DNA of 13,666 nt, from contig JANXBC010000029.1 of assembly GCA_025060555.1 (NCBI GenBank), forward strand, positions 1-13,666. Reading direction: 5' to 3'. Below, in pieces: positions 1-6,271 of this stretch. Under the pieces are notes generated by a model. It had not been told where the DNA came from. It worked only from the letters and a program-made list of their open reading frames with translations, and searched no databases. The stretch is from Candidatus Bipolaricaulota bacterium (lineage in GTDB: Bacteria > Bipolaricaulota > Bipolaricaulia > Bipolaricaulales > Bipolaricaulaceae). Within the stretch, counting starts at the first letter, position 1; every line of letters begins with the position of its first letter. The position numbers were made by a program, and so were the translations under genes.

Positions 1-3
1 CAT

Positions 4-615
4 TTATTTTTTGCGCGGCTGGATCACCTCGTCCACGATCCCGTAGGCTCTAGCCTCCTCCGCGCTCATCCAGAGGTTCCGGTCCGTATCGCGCTCGACC
101 TTCTCCTTGGGCTGGCCTGTGTGGTGGGCGAGGATCTCGTTCACCCGGTTGCGGAGCTTAATGATCTCGTCGGCCTCGATCTTGATGTCCACCGCTTGCC
201 CGCCCACCATGCCCCAGGGCTGGTGGATCATGATGCGGGAGTTGGGGAGGGCATAGCGTTTGCCTTTCGCGCCGCCGGCGAGGATGAGGGCTGCGGCGGA
301 GGCGGCGATCCCCACGCAGATCGTGCGCACCGGGCAGCGCACGTACTGCATGGCGTCGTAGATGGCCAGCGCCGCCTGGAGATCCCCGCCGGGGCTATTG
401 ATATAAAGCTGGATGTCCTTTTCCGGGTCCTCGGCCTCCAGGCAAAGGAGTTGAGCAATGATGTTGTCCGCCGCGCCGGAATAAATCCCGCCTCCGGCGC
501 TTGCGACGATCTCCCCGGAGAGGAAAACGATGCGGTCCTTAAAGAGGCGGGCGAAGGCCCGCTCCCAGTAGCGCATCATGCGCAGTTCCTCTTCCTCGAA
601 GTATTGCATCTTCAT
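4..615 (-). CDS. clpP: ATP-dependent Clp protease proteolytic subunit ClpP
   Basis: Serine peptidase of family S14. It forms the barrel that degrades substrates fed by a Clp ATPase in the cytosol. The 203-residue length is normal. The nucleophile is Ser106 in GIAASAAA, the His is His131 in RIMIHQP, and the glycine-rich strand is INSPGGD (72-78). With the usual 49-residue His-to-Asp spacing, the third triad position falls in DTDRN on Asn180 (codon AAC, plus positions 76-78), not Asp. The start at 615 is set by AAGGAGG 5 nt upstream; Met3 is a weaker alternative. Its ATG overlaps the tig stop (ATGA), so translation is probably coupled. The stop TAA (6-4) is followed at once by ATG (3-1) on the same strand, possibly the first codon of a further gene such as clpX, though only three bases are visible. 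Family identity is certain; activity with Asn180 is inferred. Confidence 0.97.
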   Translation of the reverse strand: MKMQYFEEEELRMMRYWERAFARLFKDRIVFLSGEIVASAGGGIYSGAADNIIAQLLCLEAEDPEKDIQLYINSPGGDLQAALAIYDAMQYVRCPVRTICVGIAASAAALILAGGAKGKRYALPNSRIMIHQPWGMVGGQAVDIKIEADEIIKLRNRVNEILAHHTGQPKEKVERDTDRNLWMSAEEARAYGIVDEVIQPRKK

Positions 616-1727
616 TTTGTCCTCCTTAAATGTTCCAAAACCCAGTCCGCAGCGCGCTCGAAGAGCAAGCGGTTGTGCACGATCTCCTCATTCTCCCCTT
701 CAGCAGCCGCGATCTGGCGCACCTCCTCAGGGGTGGGGGTAAGGCCTTTTTCGTGAGCAAGGCGCTGGACGAGGATTTCACGGCGGAGCCGGCGGGCCAC
801 GTTCTTTTCTACCTCGGCGCGCAATTCCGGCTTCTTCGGAAACCGCTTCATCTCCTCTTCCACTGTCTCCGCAAGAAGTTCAGGGGGGACAGGGATGTTC
901 AGGGCCTCAGCCAAAGCGTCCAAGGCCCGGCGCCGCAGTTCCTCGCGGCACTTGGCCTCCGCCCGGCGCAGGAGCTCCCGCCATACCTCCTCCCTGAGCT
1001 CCGCCCACGTTTCCTTTCCATAGTGACGCGCCGTTTCCTCTGGGCTGGGAAGGAGGAGCCTGTAGACCCCCACGACCTCAAATTCTTCCGCATGGCCCTC
1101 GTCATCGGTGAGGACCACGCGCGTTCCGGCTCTAACACCGATGAGCTGGCGGCCAATCGGGCGCTCGGCGCTCGCCGTGCCCTCCCACACATGCTCCCCT
1201 CGGCGGATATGCACTACATCCCCTTCCTCAGCGGGGGTACTCTTGGGCTCTAAGGTGGCGGCCTCGCGTCGCAAATCCGCCAACACCGCCTCCACCTCAT
1301 CTTCCCGCACCTCTGGGGGTGGAGGTTCCTCCACCGAAAGCGCCAGTTCCTCAGGCACGCTGAACTCCGGCAAAACCGCGAATTCCACTTGAAAAGAGAG
1401 CTTTTCCCCTTTCACAAACTCCAGGGTTTTCACTTTGGGGGTGGTAAGAGGGTGCAAGTCCAATTCCTTTAGGGCCTTATCCACCCACTCCCGGATCAGA
1501 TGCTCACGAACCTCTTCCCAGAAAGCTTCCTCACCATAGCGACGGAGCAGGAGGTGGCGTGGCGCTCTTCCCGGCCGGAACCCGGGTACATGCAATTCTT
1601 GGGCCAAGATCCGCAGGACCTCCTCCTCTTTTCGCAGTACGGCCTCTTTTGGGACGGAAATCTCCAAGATTACAGAGGCCCCTTCACGTTTGACCTGGAT
1701 GTTCTCAGAGGACACGTCGTTGGGCAT
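612..1727 (-). CDS. tig: trigger factor, short form with reduced PPIase domain
   Basis: Ribosome-associated chaperone that binds nascent chains at the exit tunnel. The N-terminal ribosome-binding domain (about 1-118) carries the signature loop GFRPGRAP (49-56), close to the family GFRxGKxP. The C-terminal helical chaperone domain runs from about 228 to 371. The protein has 371 residues; typical trigger factors have roughly 430. The missing part is mostly in the central FKBP-type domain: only about 60-70 residues (158-226) remain where the E. coli protein has nearly 100, and the long loops and IPGFE-like segment are absent. Prolyl isomerase activity is therefore doubtful (inference). The start ATG lies 9 nt after the upstream protease stop, with a weak GAGCAGG site. 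The stop TGA overlaps the clpP ATG. Tig next to clpP is the classic tig-clpP(-clpX) order. Confidence 0.95.
   Translation of the reverse strand: MPNDVSSENIQVKREGASVILEISVPKEAVLRKEEEVLRILAQELHVPGFRPGRAPRHLLLRRYGEEAFWEEVREHLIREWVDKALKELDLHPLTTPKVKTLEFVKGEKLSFQVEFAVLPEFSVPEELALSVEEPPPPEVREDEVEAVLADLRREAATLEPKSTPAEEGDVVHIRRGEHVWEGTASAERPIGRQLIGVRAGTRVVLTDDEGHAEEFEVVGVYRLLLPSPEETARHYGKETWAELREEVWRELLRRAEAKCREELRRRALDALAEALNIPVPPELLAETVEEEMKRFPKKPELRAEVEKNVARRLRREILVQRLAHEKGLTPTPEEVRQIAAAEGENEEIVHNRLLFERAADWVLEHLRRTK
621..627 (-). promoter_or_regulatory. Shine-Dalgarno site of clpP inside tig
   Basis: AAGGAGG on the minus strand lies in the last codons of tig (its Arg-Arg pair) and sits 5 nt from the clpP ATG at 615. 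It favours Met1 over Met3 as the ClpP start. It also means that ribosomes finishing tig pass over the clpP ribosome binding site. Confidence 0.75.
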
Positions 1728-1736
1728 TATACCTGC

Positions 1737-2405
1737 TCACCACCATAGGCCGGAAAGGCGAGCCAAATCTACTCCCAAGAGGTACACGGCGAATGTCTCG
1801 GCCCCGCGGAGCACAATATCCAAAACCCCCAAAAGCACGAGGGCAATAACGATGATGATTCCAAACTGTTCAAGCCGCAGCAAATTGAACCGCCACCGAG
1901 TTGGAAGGAAATAGGTGAGCACGCGCGAGCCATCCAGCGGCGGAAGTGGGATCAAGTTAAAAAACGCGATCAATAAGGAAACGACGGTGAACAAAGCCAG
2001 GAACATGAATACCCAGGGGTTTCTGGCCCCGAAAAGGTAGAGGGCCCGTCCTAGCCCCGCGGCAAAAGCGGCAAGGAGGATATTCGTGGTTGGGCCAGCT
2101 AATCCCACCCACACCATTCCCCGCCAAGGATCGCGGAAATAGTAGGGATTGATGGGCACGGGTTTAGCCCACCCGAACACCACCAAGGGCACACCGGTGA
2201 AGCGCCGCACAAGGATCAGGGCCAAAGGAAGAAGCACAGAGCCGATGGGATCTAAGTGTCGCAATGGGTTTAGGGAAAGCCTTCCCGCCCGTTTGGCCGT
2301 GGGATCACCAAGCCAAAGGGCCACAAGGCCGTGGGCCACCTCGTGGGGGATGACACAGAGAAATAGGGCGACCACTGCAAAGATCGCCTGCAAAAAAATG
2401 CTCAA
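1737..2405 (-). CDS. M50-family (site-2-protease-like) membrane zinc metalloprotease
   Basis: Predicted intramembrane zinc protease of 222 residues with about five hydrophobic segments. The zinc-binding helix HEVAH (21-25) and the second motif NLIPLPPLDGSR (150-161, with Asp158 as third ligand) identify family M50. The short form without PDZ or CBS domains matches the small YwhC/Rip2-type subgroup. The start codon is TTG at 2405-2403, read as Met. It is supported by a strong GGAGGAGG 4 nt upstream and by a 4-nt TTGA overlap with the rqcH stop. Substrates are not known from sequence. Its place between rqcH and tig suggests a part in protein quality control, possibly at the membrane, but this is inference. 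All catalytic residues look intact. Confidence 0.92.
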   Translation of the reverse strand: MSIFLQAIFAVVALFLCVIPHEVAHGLVALWLGDPTAKRAGRLSLNPLRHLDPIGSVLLPLALILVRRFTGVPLVVFGWAKPVPINPYYFRDPWRGMVWVGLAGPTTNILLAAFAAGLGRALYLFGARNPWVFMFLALFTVVSLLIAFFNLIPLPPLDGSRVLTYFLPTRWRFNLLRLEQFGIIIVIALVLLGVLDIVLRGAETFAVYLLGVDLARLSGLWW

Positions 2406-3844
2406 GGGGCCTCCTCCCCGGATACGACTATTACGTTTTCCCGCAACATGTTCACCATGCCAGGTGGGCTTCCTTTGGGCTTACGTAGGTACCTAGCCTC
2501 AGTGTAGCTCACCTCCACCTTTCGCTCACCCCGAGCCTTGGAGTACCAGGCAGCAAGCTGCGCTGCGCGGATGAGCGTCTCTTCGGGCACGCGGCGTCCC
2601 CCGTTTTTGATGAGAACGTGGGCGCCGGGTACGTCCCGGGCGTGTAACCAAAGATCATGCGGACTAGCCCGCCGCAGGATCTCCTCGTTTTCCTTAGCCG
2701 AACGCCCAACGAGAACTGTAAATTCACCGATGCGGAATTGTCGAGGTTGTGAGCGTCCCTCTCGGCCCTTTTCCTCGGGCCCTTCCTCTGGAACCACATA
2801 GGGCGCAAGCTCTGGTTTCTCCTGCAAGAGCGCTATCTCCGCGGTTATGCTGCGGATCTCGCCCTCCAGGTCCGCGCGGCGTTTGGGGATTTCCTCCAAT
2901 GTACGCCGAAGTTTCTGCGCTTTCTTGTAGAGGCTTTGTGCGTACTGTTGGGGAGGCAGGGTTGGGTCCAGTTCTATTTCCAGGGGAGTGCCGTCGAACC
3001 CTTCCACAACCGTTTTCTTTGCGTTTTTGGGGATATCCCTGAGGCGCGTCAAGATCAGGTTGGCTTTTTCCTGCAAAGATGGCCAGATCATTGCCTCCGC
3101 TTCGGCCCGAGCCAAAGCCAAAAGGGCCCGCCTCTTGCGCGCCAGGGCCTGGCGCAGCTTGGCAATCCGCTCCTCCGCCACGGCCCGGAACACGCGCTCC
3201 TCCAGCACCCGATCCAAGGCCTCCCAATAACGAGGGTATTCCTCTTTGGGGACACCAAGGTCCGGGCGCGGGAAAAACGTGGCTGTGGCCCCTTTTTCCG
3301 TGTGATAAACGAAACCTTTTGGCGGCAAGGATAAAAGTTCTTTTGCGAAGGCCGCGAGTTCCTCGGGGGAGGGATCGCGGCCAAGCTGGGTCCGGAATGC
3401 CCGCCGAAGCTCCGGCCCCAAACCTTTCACAGGATCGCCATCCCCAAAGAGAGCTCCTTGGAATGAACCCTCGCGCAGGGACTCCGTTCTTCCATTATGA
3501 AAGCTGAGGAAAACGTCACCGCTGCGTGGGCGTAAATCCAGGATGACGTCCGCTTCGGGGAAGCGGAGGCGGATCACCCGGTCGAAGCCGGCTTGATCCA
3601 GGGCGAGGAGGGGCTGGCCTTCGAGGAGGCGGAGGAGTTGGCAGAAAGCGGGGGGTCTGGGTGGGGCTGGTGGCCGCAGTTCCGTGCGATGAAACGCTTT
3701 CCCTCTGGGATCTAGGGCCAGGGCTCCTGAATGGTCAAAGAAGCGCAGAAAGAAAACCTCCCCCACTTGGTGGACTTTGCTCAATTTCGCTCCCACCAAG
3801 TCCCGCGCTTCCTCCAAGGCCTTGGCCAATTCCAGTCCTTCCAT
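2402..3844 (-). CDS. rqcH: RqcH / NFACT family ribosome quality-control protein
   Basis: Homologue of bacterial RqcH (formerly FbpA-like) and eukaryotic Rqc2/NEMF, which binds peptidyl-tRNA-obstructed large ribosomal subunits and recruits Ala-tRNA to add C-terminal alanine tails. The N-terminal NFACT-N lobe keeps an Asp-Arg pair (Asp88-Arg89 in GFDRVIRLRF), matching the DR motif needed for tRNA binding in B. subtilis RqcH. A helical region (about 145-200) and long basic coiled coils (about 215-345) follow. The NFACT-R domain (about 367-470) contains HDLWLHARDVPGAHVLIKN (396-414). At 480 residues it is shorter than the roughly 570 of B. subtilis RqcH. The ATG at 3844 is the first gene of the leftward run and faces a divergent intergenic region; its Shine-Dalgarno (GGGGGA) is weak and close. 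It overlaps the next gene by 4 nt. Bacterial tail-adding activity is inferred from the family. Confidence 0.93.
   Translation of the reverse strand: MEGLELAKALEEARDLVGAKLSKVHQVGEVFFLRFFDHSGALALDPRGKAFHRTELRPPAPPRPPAFCQLLRLLEGQPLLALDQAGFDRVIRLRFPEADVILDLRPRSGDVFLSFHNGRTESLREGSFQGALFGDGDPVKGLGPELRRAFRTQLGRDPSPEELAAFAKELLSLPPKGFVYHTEKGATATFFPRPDLGVPKEEYPRYWEALDRVLEERVFRAVAEERIAKLRQALARKRRALLALARAEAEAMIWPSLQEKANLILTRLRDIPKNAKKTVVEGFDGTPLEIELDPTLPPQQYAQSLYKKAQKLRRTLEEIPKRRADLEGEIRSITAEIALLQEKPELAPYVVPEEGPEEKGREGRSQPRQFRIGEFTVLVGRSAKENEEILRRASPHDLWLHARDVPGAHVLIKNGGRRVPEETLIRAAQLAAWYSKARGERKVEVSYTEARYLRKPKGSPPGMVNMLRENVIVVSGEEAP
2410..2417 (-). promoter_or_regulatory. Shine-Dalgarno site fixing a TTG start
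   Basis: GGAGGAGG on the minus strand lies inside the last codons of rqcH, 4 nt before the TTG at 2405. No ATG in the protease frame is better placed, so this site is the main reason for accepting the TTG start. Confidence 0.7.
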
Positions 3845-3881
3845 CTTCCCCCAACTTTACTCCAAGGCTTTCTCTTTGGGC

Positions 3882-3910
3882 TCGCCAAGGGTAGGGCTAG
3901 ATGCTATGCT
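3882..3910 (+). promoter_or_regulatory. candidate sigma-70-type promoter for the lipoprotein gene
   Basis: TCGCCA (3882-3887; 4 of 6 with TTGACA) and TATGCT (3905-3910; 4 of 6 with TATAAT) are 17 nt apart, and TGC precedes the -10 as an extended -10 element. Transcription would begin near 3917, leaving a 5' leader of about 100 nt. The region 3845-4017 separates divergent genes and must hold promoters for both, but for rqcH I find only weak matches such as TAGCAT on the minus strand. I see no riboswitch fold or operator repeat in this gap. Confidence 0.25.
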
Positions 3911-4017
3911 TTAGGGAAATTTCTGGCTTACGGGGTCCCAAAGGATTTGCGCCTCTTGGCTGGAACAGGCTAAGCGCGGACTGTATTTGGGGCAGAATCG
4001 TGCAAAAGGAGCTTTTC

Positions 4018-4632
4018 ATGTATTGGAAAAAACTCTTTGCCTCGGCTTTTTTGTTCATCGCGAGCGGCACGCTTGTGGGTTGCTGCCTTTTCAGTGGGAA
4101 CCCCACCGCAAGTATTAGCGGGCCACCCACAGCCACGGTGGGAACGCCGGTTACGTTCACCGCTACAGCCACTGGTGGCACTGCCCCTTACACATATATG
4201 TGGAGCGTTGGCGGTGCTGGCCCTTCGATAACCTATACCTTTTCCGCAGCGGGGTCGTACACTGTCGCGGTTACAGTTGTAGATAGCTGTGGGAAACAGG
4301 CCCAGACTTCCCATCCCATAATCGTGTCAGGAGAGCAGAGTGGGGCGCTTACTGGGAACTGGACAGGTACGCTCACCACCAATGCCGGTATGACTTACAC
4401 CGTGAGCCTTTCATTGAACCAGGCGGGTACCCAAGTTTTAGGGACGTTTTACTATCTTGATTGGTCAATGCCCGGGACTGGCTCGTACATCGGCGGCACT
4501 TTGGTGTTCATGTTCCAGTGGTTTAATACGGGCGCAACAGCCACTTTCACTGGAGGCCTGCAAGGGATCTATCTTGTTGGGGACATCATAGTGGGGACAA
4601 ATCGAGTAGCCACAGTTCGTCTGCAGCGTTGA
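4018..4632 (+). CDS. PKD-domain lipoprotein of unknown function
   Basis: A 204-residue predicted exported lipoprotein. Residues 1-21 form a signal peptide: MYWKK, a hydrophobic core, then lipobox LVG before Cys22; Cys23 follows. Residues 29-104 look like a PKD (Ig-like) fold with VGTPVTFTATATGG, APYTYMWSV and YTFSAAGSYTVAVTVVD. Residues about 109-204 form a second, beta-strand-rich region beginning LTGNWTGTL, which I cannot assign to a named family. The start at 4018 is chosen because AGGAG lies 6 nt upstream and the signal peptide begins there; the frame stays open back to 3901 but that extension has no such features. A hand count gives 93 G/C of 180 for 4381-4560 (about 52%), visibly lower than neighbouring genes. 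It is monocistronic, with a terminator just downstream. A surface adhesion or ligand-binding role is a guess. Confidence 0.85.
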   Translation: MYWKKLFASAFLFIASGTLVGCCLFSGNPTASISGPPTATVGTPVTFTATATGGTAPYTYMWSVGGAGPSITYTFSAAGSYTVAVTVVDSCGKQAQTSHPIIVSGEQSGALTGNWTGTLTTNAGMTYTVSLSLNQAGTQVLGTFYYLDWSMPGTGSYIGGTLVFMFQWFNTGATATFTGGLQGIYLVGDIIVGTNRVATVRLQR

Positions 4633-4657
4633 TACGCCATAAGTTAGGGATGCACCT

Positions 4658-4695
4658 GGCGAGCCGGTCCGCCCTAGACTGGCTCGCCTTTCCTT
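4658..4695 (+). terminator. intrinsic (Rho-independent) terminator after the lipoprotein gene
   Basis: GGCGAGCCGGTC (4658-4669) pairs with GACTGGCTCGCC (4677-4688), giving a 12-bp stem with one G-U wobble and a 7-nt loop. It is followed by TTTCCTT (4689-4695). It lies 25 nt after the lipoprotein stop and separates that gene from the tRNA. Confidence 0.78.
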
Positions 4696-4730
4696 GCGCG
4701 CGGTATAGCGTTTGGTAAGCTATTGCTAGC

Positions 4731-4802
4731 GCCGGCGTAGCTCAGCGGCAGAGCAGCCGCTTCGTAAGCGGCGGGTCAGAGGTTCGAATCCTCTCGCCGG
4801 CT
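4731..4802 (+). tRNA. tRNA-Thr (anticodon CGT)
   Basis: Complete 72-nt cloverleaf. The acceptor stem GCCGGCG (4731-4737) pairs with CGCCGGC (4795-4801), and the discriminator is T (4802). The D stem is GCTC/GAGC. The anticodon stem GCCGC/GCGGC encloses loop TTCGTAA, giving anticodon CGT (4763-4765), which reads ACG. The variable loop is GGGTC and the T arm is AGAGG-TTCGAAT-CCTCT. CCA is not encoded. Upstream, TTGCGC (4694-4699) and TAAGCT (4716-4721) with 16-nt spacing are a weak possible promoter, with a start just before the mature 5' end. Only 28 nt separate the tRNA from pdxS and no terminator lies between, so the tRNA may share a transcript with the following genes. Confidence 0.97.
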
Positions 4803-4830
4803 TTTGGGGCATGGCCCTCGGAGGTGGGGG

Positions 4831-5706
4831 ATGCAGAAGGGAACCTACCGGGTGAAAACGGGGTTCGCGGAGATGTTCAAGGGCGGGGTCATCATGGATG
4901 TGACCACGCCCGAGCAGGCCCAGATCGCGGAGGAGGCGGGAGCCGTGGCGGTGATGGCCCTGGAGCGGGTGCCCGCGGACATCCGCGCTCAGGGCGGCGT
5001 GGCGAGAATGGCCGACCCAAAAAGGATCAAAGAGATCATGCGCGCCGTCTCCATCCCCGTCATGGCCAAATGCCGCATCGGCCACATCGCTGAAGCCAGA
5101 ATCCTTGAGGCCCTGGGTGTGGACTTCGTGGACGAATCAGAAGTCCTCACCCCAGCTGATCCGTTCCACCACATCGATAAGTGGCAGTTCAAGGTGCCGT
5201 TTGTTTGCGGTTGCCGTGATCTGGGCGAGGCTTGCCGAAGGCTTGCGGAGGGCGCAGCGATGCTGCGCACAAAAGGTGAGGCGGGAACTGGAAACGTGGT
5301 GGAAGCCGTGCGCCACATGCGCATCCTCAACGACCAAATCCGCCGCCTAAAGGAGATGTCCCGCGCGGAGCTCGTGACCTACGCGAAGGAGCTGGGCGCA
5401 CCCGTGGAGATCCTGGAGATGATCCAGGAACTTGGCCGCCTTCCCGTGGTGAACTTCGCCGCGGGTGGGGTGGCTACCCCAGCAGATGCCGCTCTCATGC
5501 GGATGCTCGGGGCCGATGGAGTCTTCGTGGGAAGCGGGATTTTCAAGAGCGAAAACCCTGAGAAGCGCGCCCGCGCGATCGTCCTGGCCTGCACCTACTA
5601 CGATGACCCTGAGCTTCTGGCCAAGGTATCCGAGGATTTGGGCGAGGCCATGCCCGGTCTTGAGATCGAGAAGATCCCCGAACAGGCCCTCATGCAATAC
5701 CGATGA
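4831..5706 (+). CDS. pdxS: pyridoxal 5'-phosphate synthase lyase subunit PdxS
   Basis: Synthase subunit of the DXP-independent vitamin B6 pathway. It condenses ribose 5-phosphate, glyceraldehyde 3-phosphate and ammonia (from PdxT) into PLP. The 291-residue TIM-barrel protein is full length. Key residues are visible: Asp23 (IMDVT), Lys80 in PVMAKCRIGH, which holds the pentose Schiff base, and Lys148 in MRTKGEAGTGN, the second catalytic lysine. The phosphate-binding GGVATPADAALM and GADGVFVGSGIF segments are intact. The start ATG at 4831 has GGAGG 6 nt upstream and matches the family N-terminus; the frame is open to a TTG at 4804, but those residues are not family-like. It ends in a 4-nt ATGA overlap with pdxT, as expected for a stoichiometric complex. 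Confidence 0.98.
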   Translation: MQKGTYRVKTGFAEMFKGGVIMDVTTPEQAQIAEEAGAVAVMALERVPADIRAQGGVARMADPKRIKEIMRAVSIPVMAKCRIGHIAEARILEALGVDFVDESEVLTPADPFHHIDKWQFKVPFVCGCRDLGEACRRLAEGAAMLRTKGEAGTGNVVEAVRHMRILNDQIRRLKEMSRAELVTYAKELGAPVEILEMIQELGRLPVVNFAAGGVATPADAALMRMLGADGVFVGSGIFKSENPEKRARAIVLACTYYDDPELLAKVSEDLGEAMPGLEIEKIPEQALMQYR

Positions 5707-6269
5707 GGATCGGAGTTTTAGCCGTTCAAGGTGCGGTAAGGGAGCACATTTTGTCGTTGACCCGGTTGGGAGCGGAGGCTGTGCCGGTGCGCAACCCCGA
5801 AGATCTGAGGGGTTTAGCCGGGCTCGTTCTCCCCGGTGGGGAATCCACAGCCCAATGGCGCCTTCTTTCCCGCTCTGGGCTGGTGGAACCGCTCAGAAAG
5901 GCCCTTGTTGAGGGACTCCCTACCCTCGGGACTTGCGCAGGTCTTGTCCTTCTTGCGAAGGAGATCACGAACTGGCCAGAGCGGTATTTCGGCGTCTTGG
6001 ATGTGGCGGTGGAGCGTAACGCCACCGGAAGGCAGGTGGACTCCTTCGAGGCCACCGTTTCTGTGGATGGGCTGGGTGAGGTCCCAGCCGTGTTCATCCG
6101 GGCCCCGGCCATCCGTCGGGTGGGCCCAGGGGTCAAAGTCTTGGGCGAGTACGAAAACGTCCCGGTGTTGGTGCAGCAGGGAACACTCCTCGGTGCGACC
6201 TTCCACCCCGAGCTCACCGAGGACTTGCGGCTACACGAGTTCTTCCTGAGTTTGTGCGGAAAGGAGTGA
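5703..6269 (+). CDS. pdxT: pyridoxal 5'-phosphate synthase glutaminase subunit PdxT
   Basis: Class I glutamine amidotransferase that hydrolyses glutamine and channels ammonia to PdxS. The 188-residue length is typical. MRIGVLAVQGAVREH is the family N-terminus and LPGGEST (43-49) is the glutamine-site loop. The triad is Cys78 (GTCAG), His168 and Glu170 (TFHPELTED). The ATG overlaps the pdxS TGA, which suggests translational coupling. It ends 2 nt before gap, so these genes very probably share an mRNA. It looks fully functional. Confidence 0.97.
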   Translation: MRIGVLAVQGAVREHILSLTRLGAEAVPVRNPEDLRGLAGLVLPGGESTAQWRLLSRSGLVEPLRKALVEGLPTLGTCAGLVLLAKEITNWPERYFGVLDVAVERNATGRQVDSFEATVSVDGLGEVPAVFIRAPAIRRVGPGVKVLGEYENVPVLVQQGTLLGATFHPELTEDLRLHEFFLSLCGKE

Positions 6270-6271
6270 AC

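Noticed and set aside
121..756. 211-codon open frame on the plus strand
   Set aside because: It lies antisense to clpP and tig, has no ribosome binding site or family-like motif, and is explained by the GC-rich codon bias of the real genes.
1726..1731. Perfect TATAAT on the minus strand at the start of tig
   Set aside because: It overlaps the tig start codon, so a start from it would fall inside tig, and no -35 element is found at the proper distance.
3901..4017. Upstream in-frame extension of the lipoprotein gene
   Set aside because: It would bury the signal peptide 39 residues inside the protein; the Shine-Dalgarno and lipobox fit the start at 4018.
4806..4817. GGGC-ATG-GCCC inverted repeat after the tRNA, considered as a terminator
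   Set aside because: Only 4 bp with a 3-nt loop and no following T-run.
4804..4830. TTG start giving PdxS nine extra residues
   Set aside because: It begins almost at the tRNA 3' end and lacks family similarity; ATG 4831 has a good ribosome binding site.
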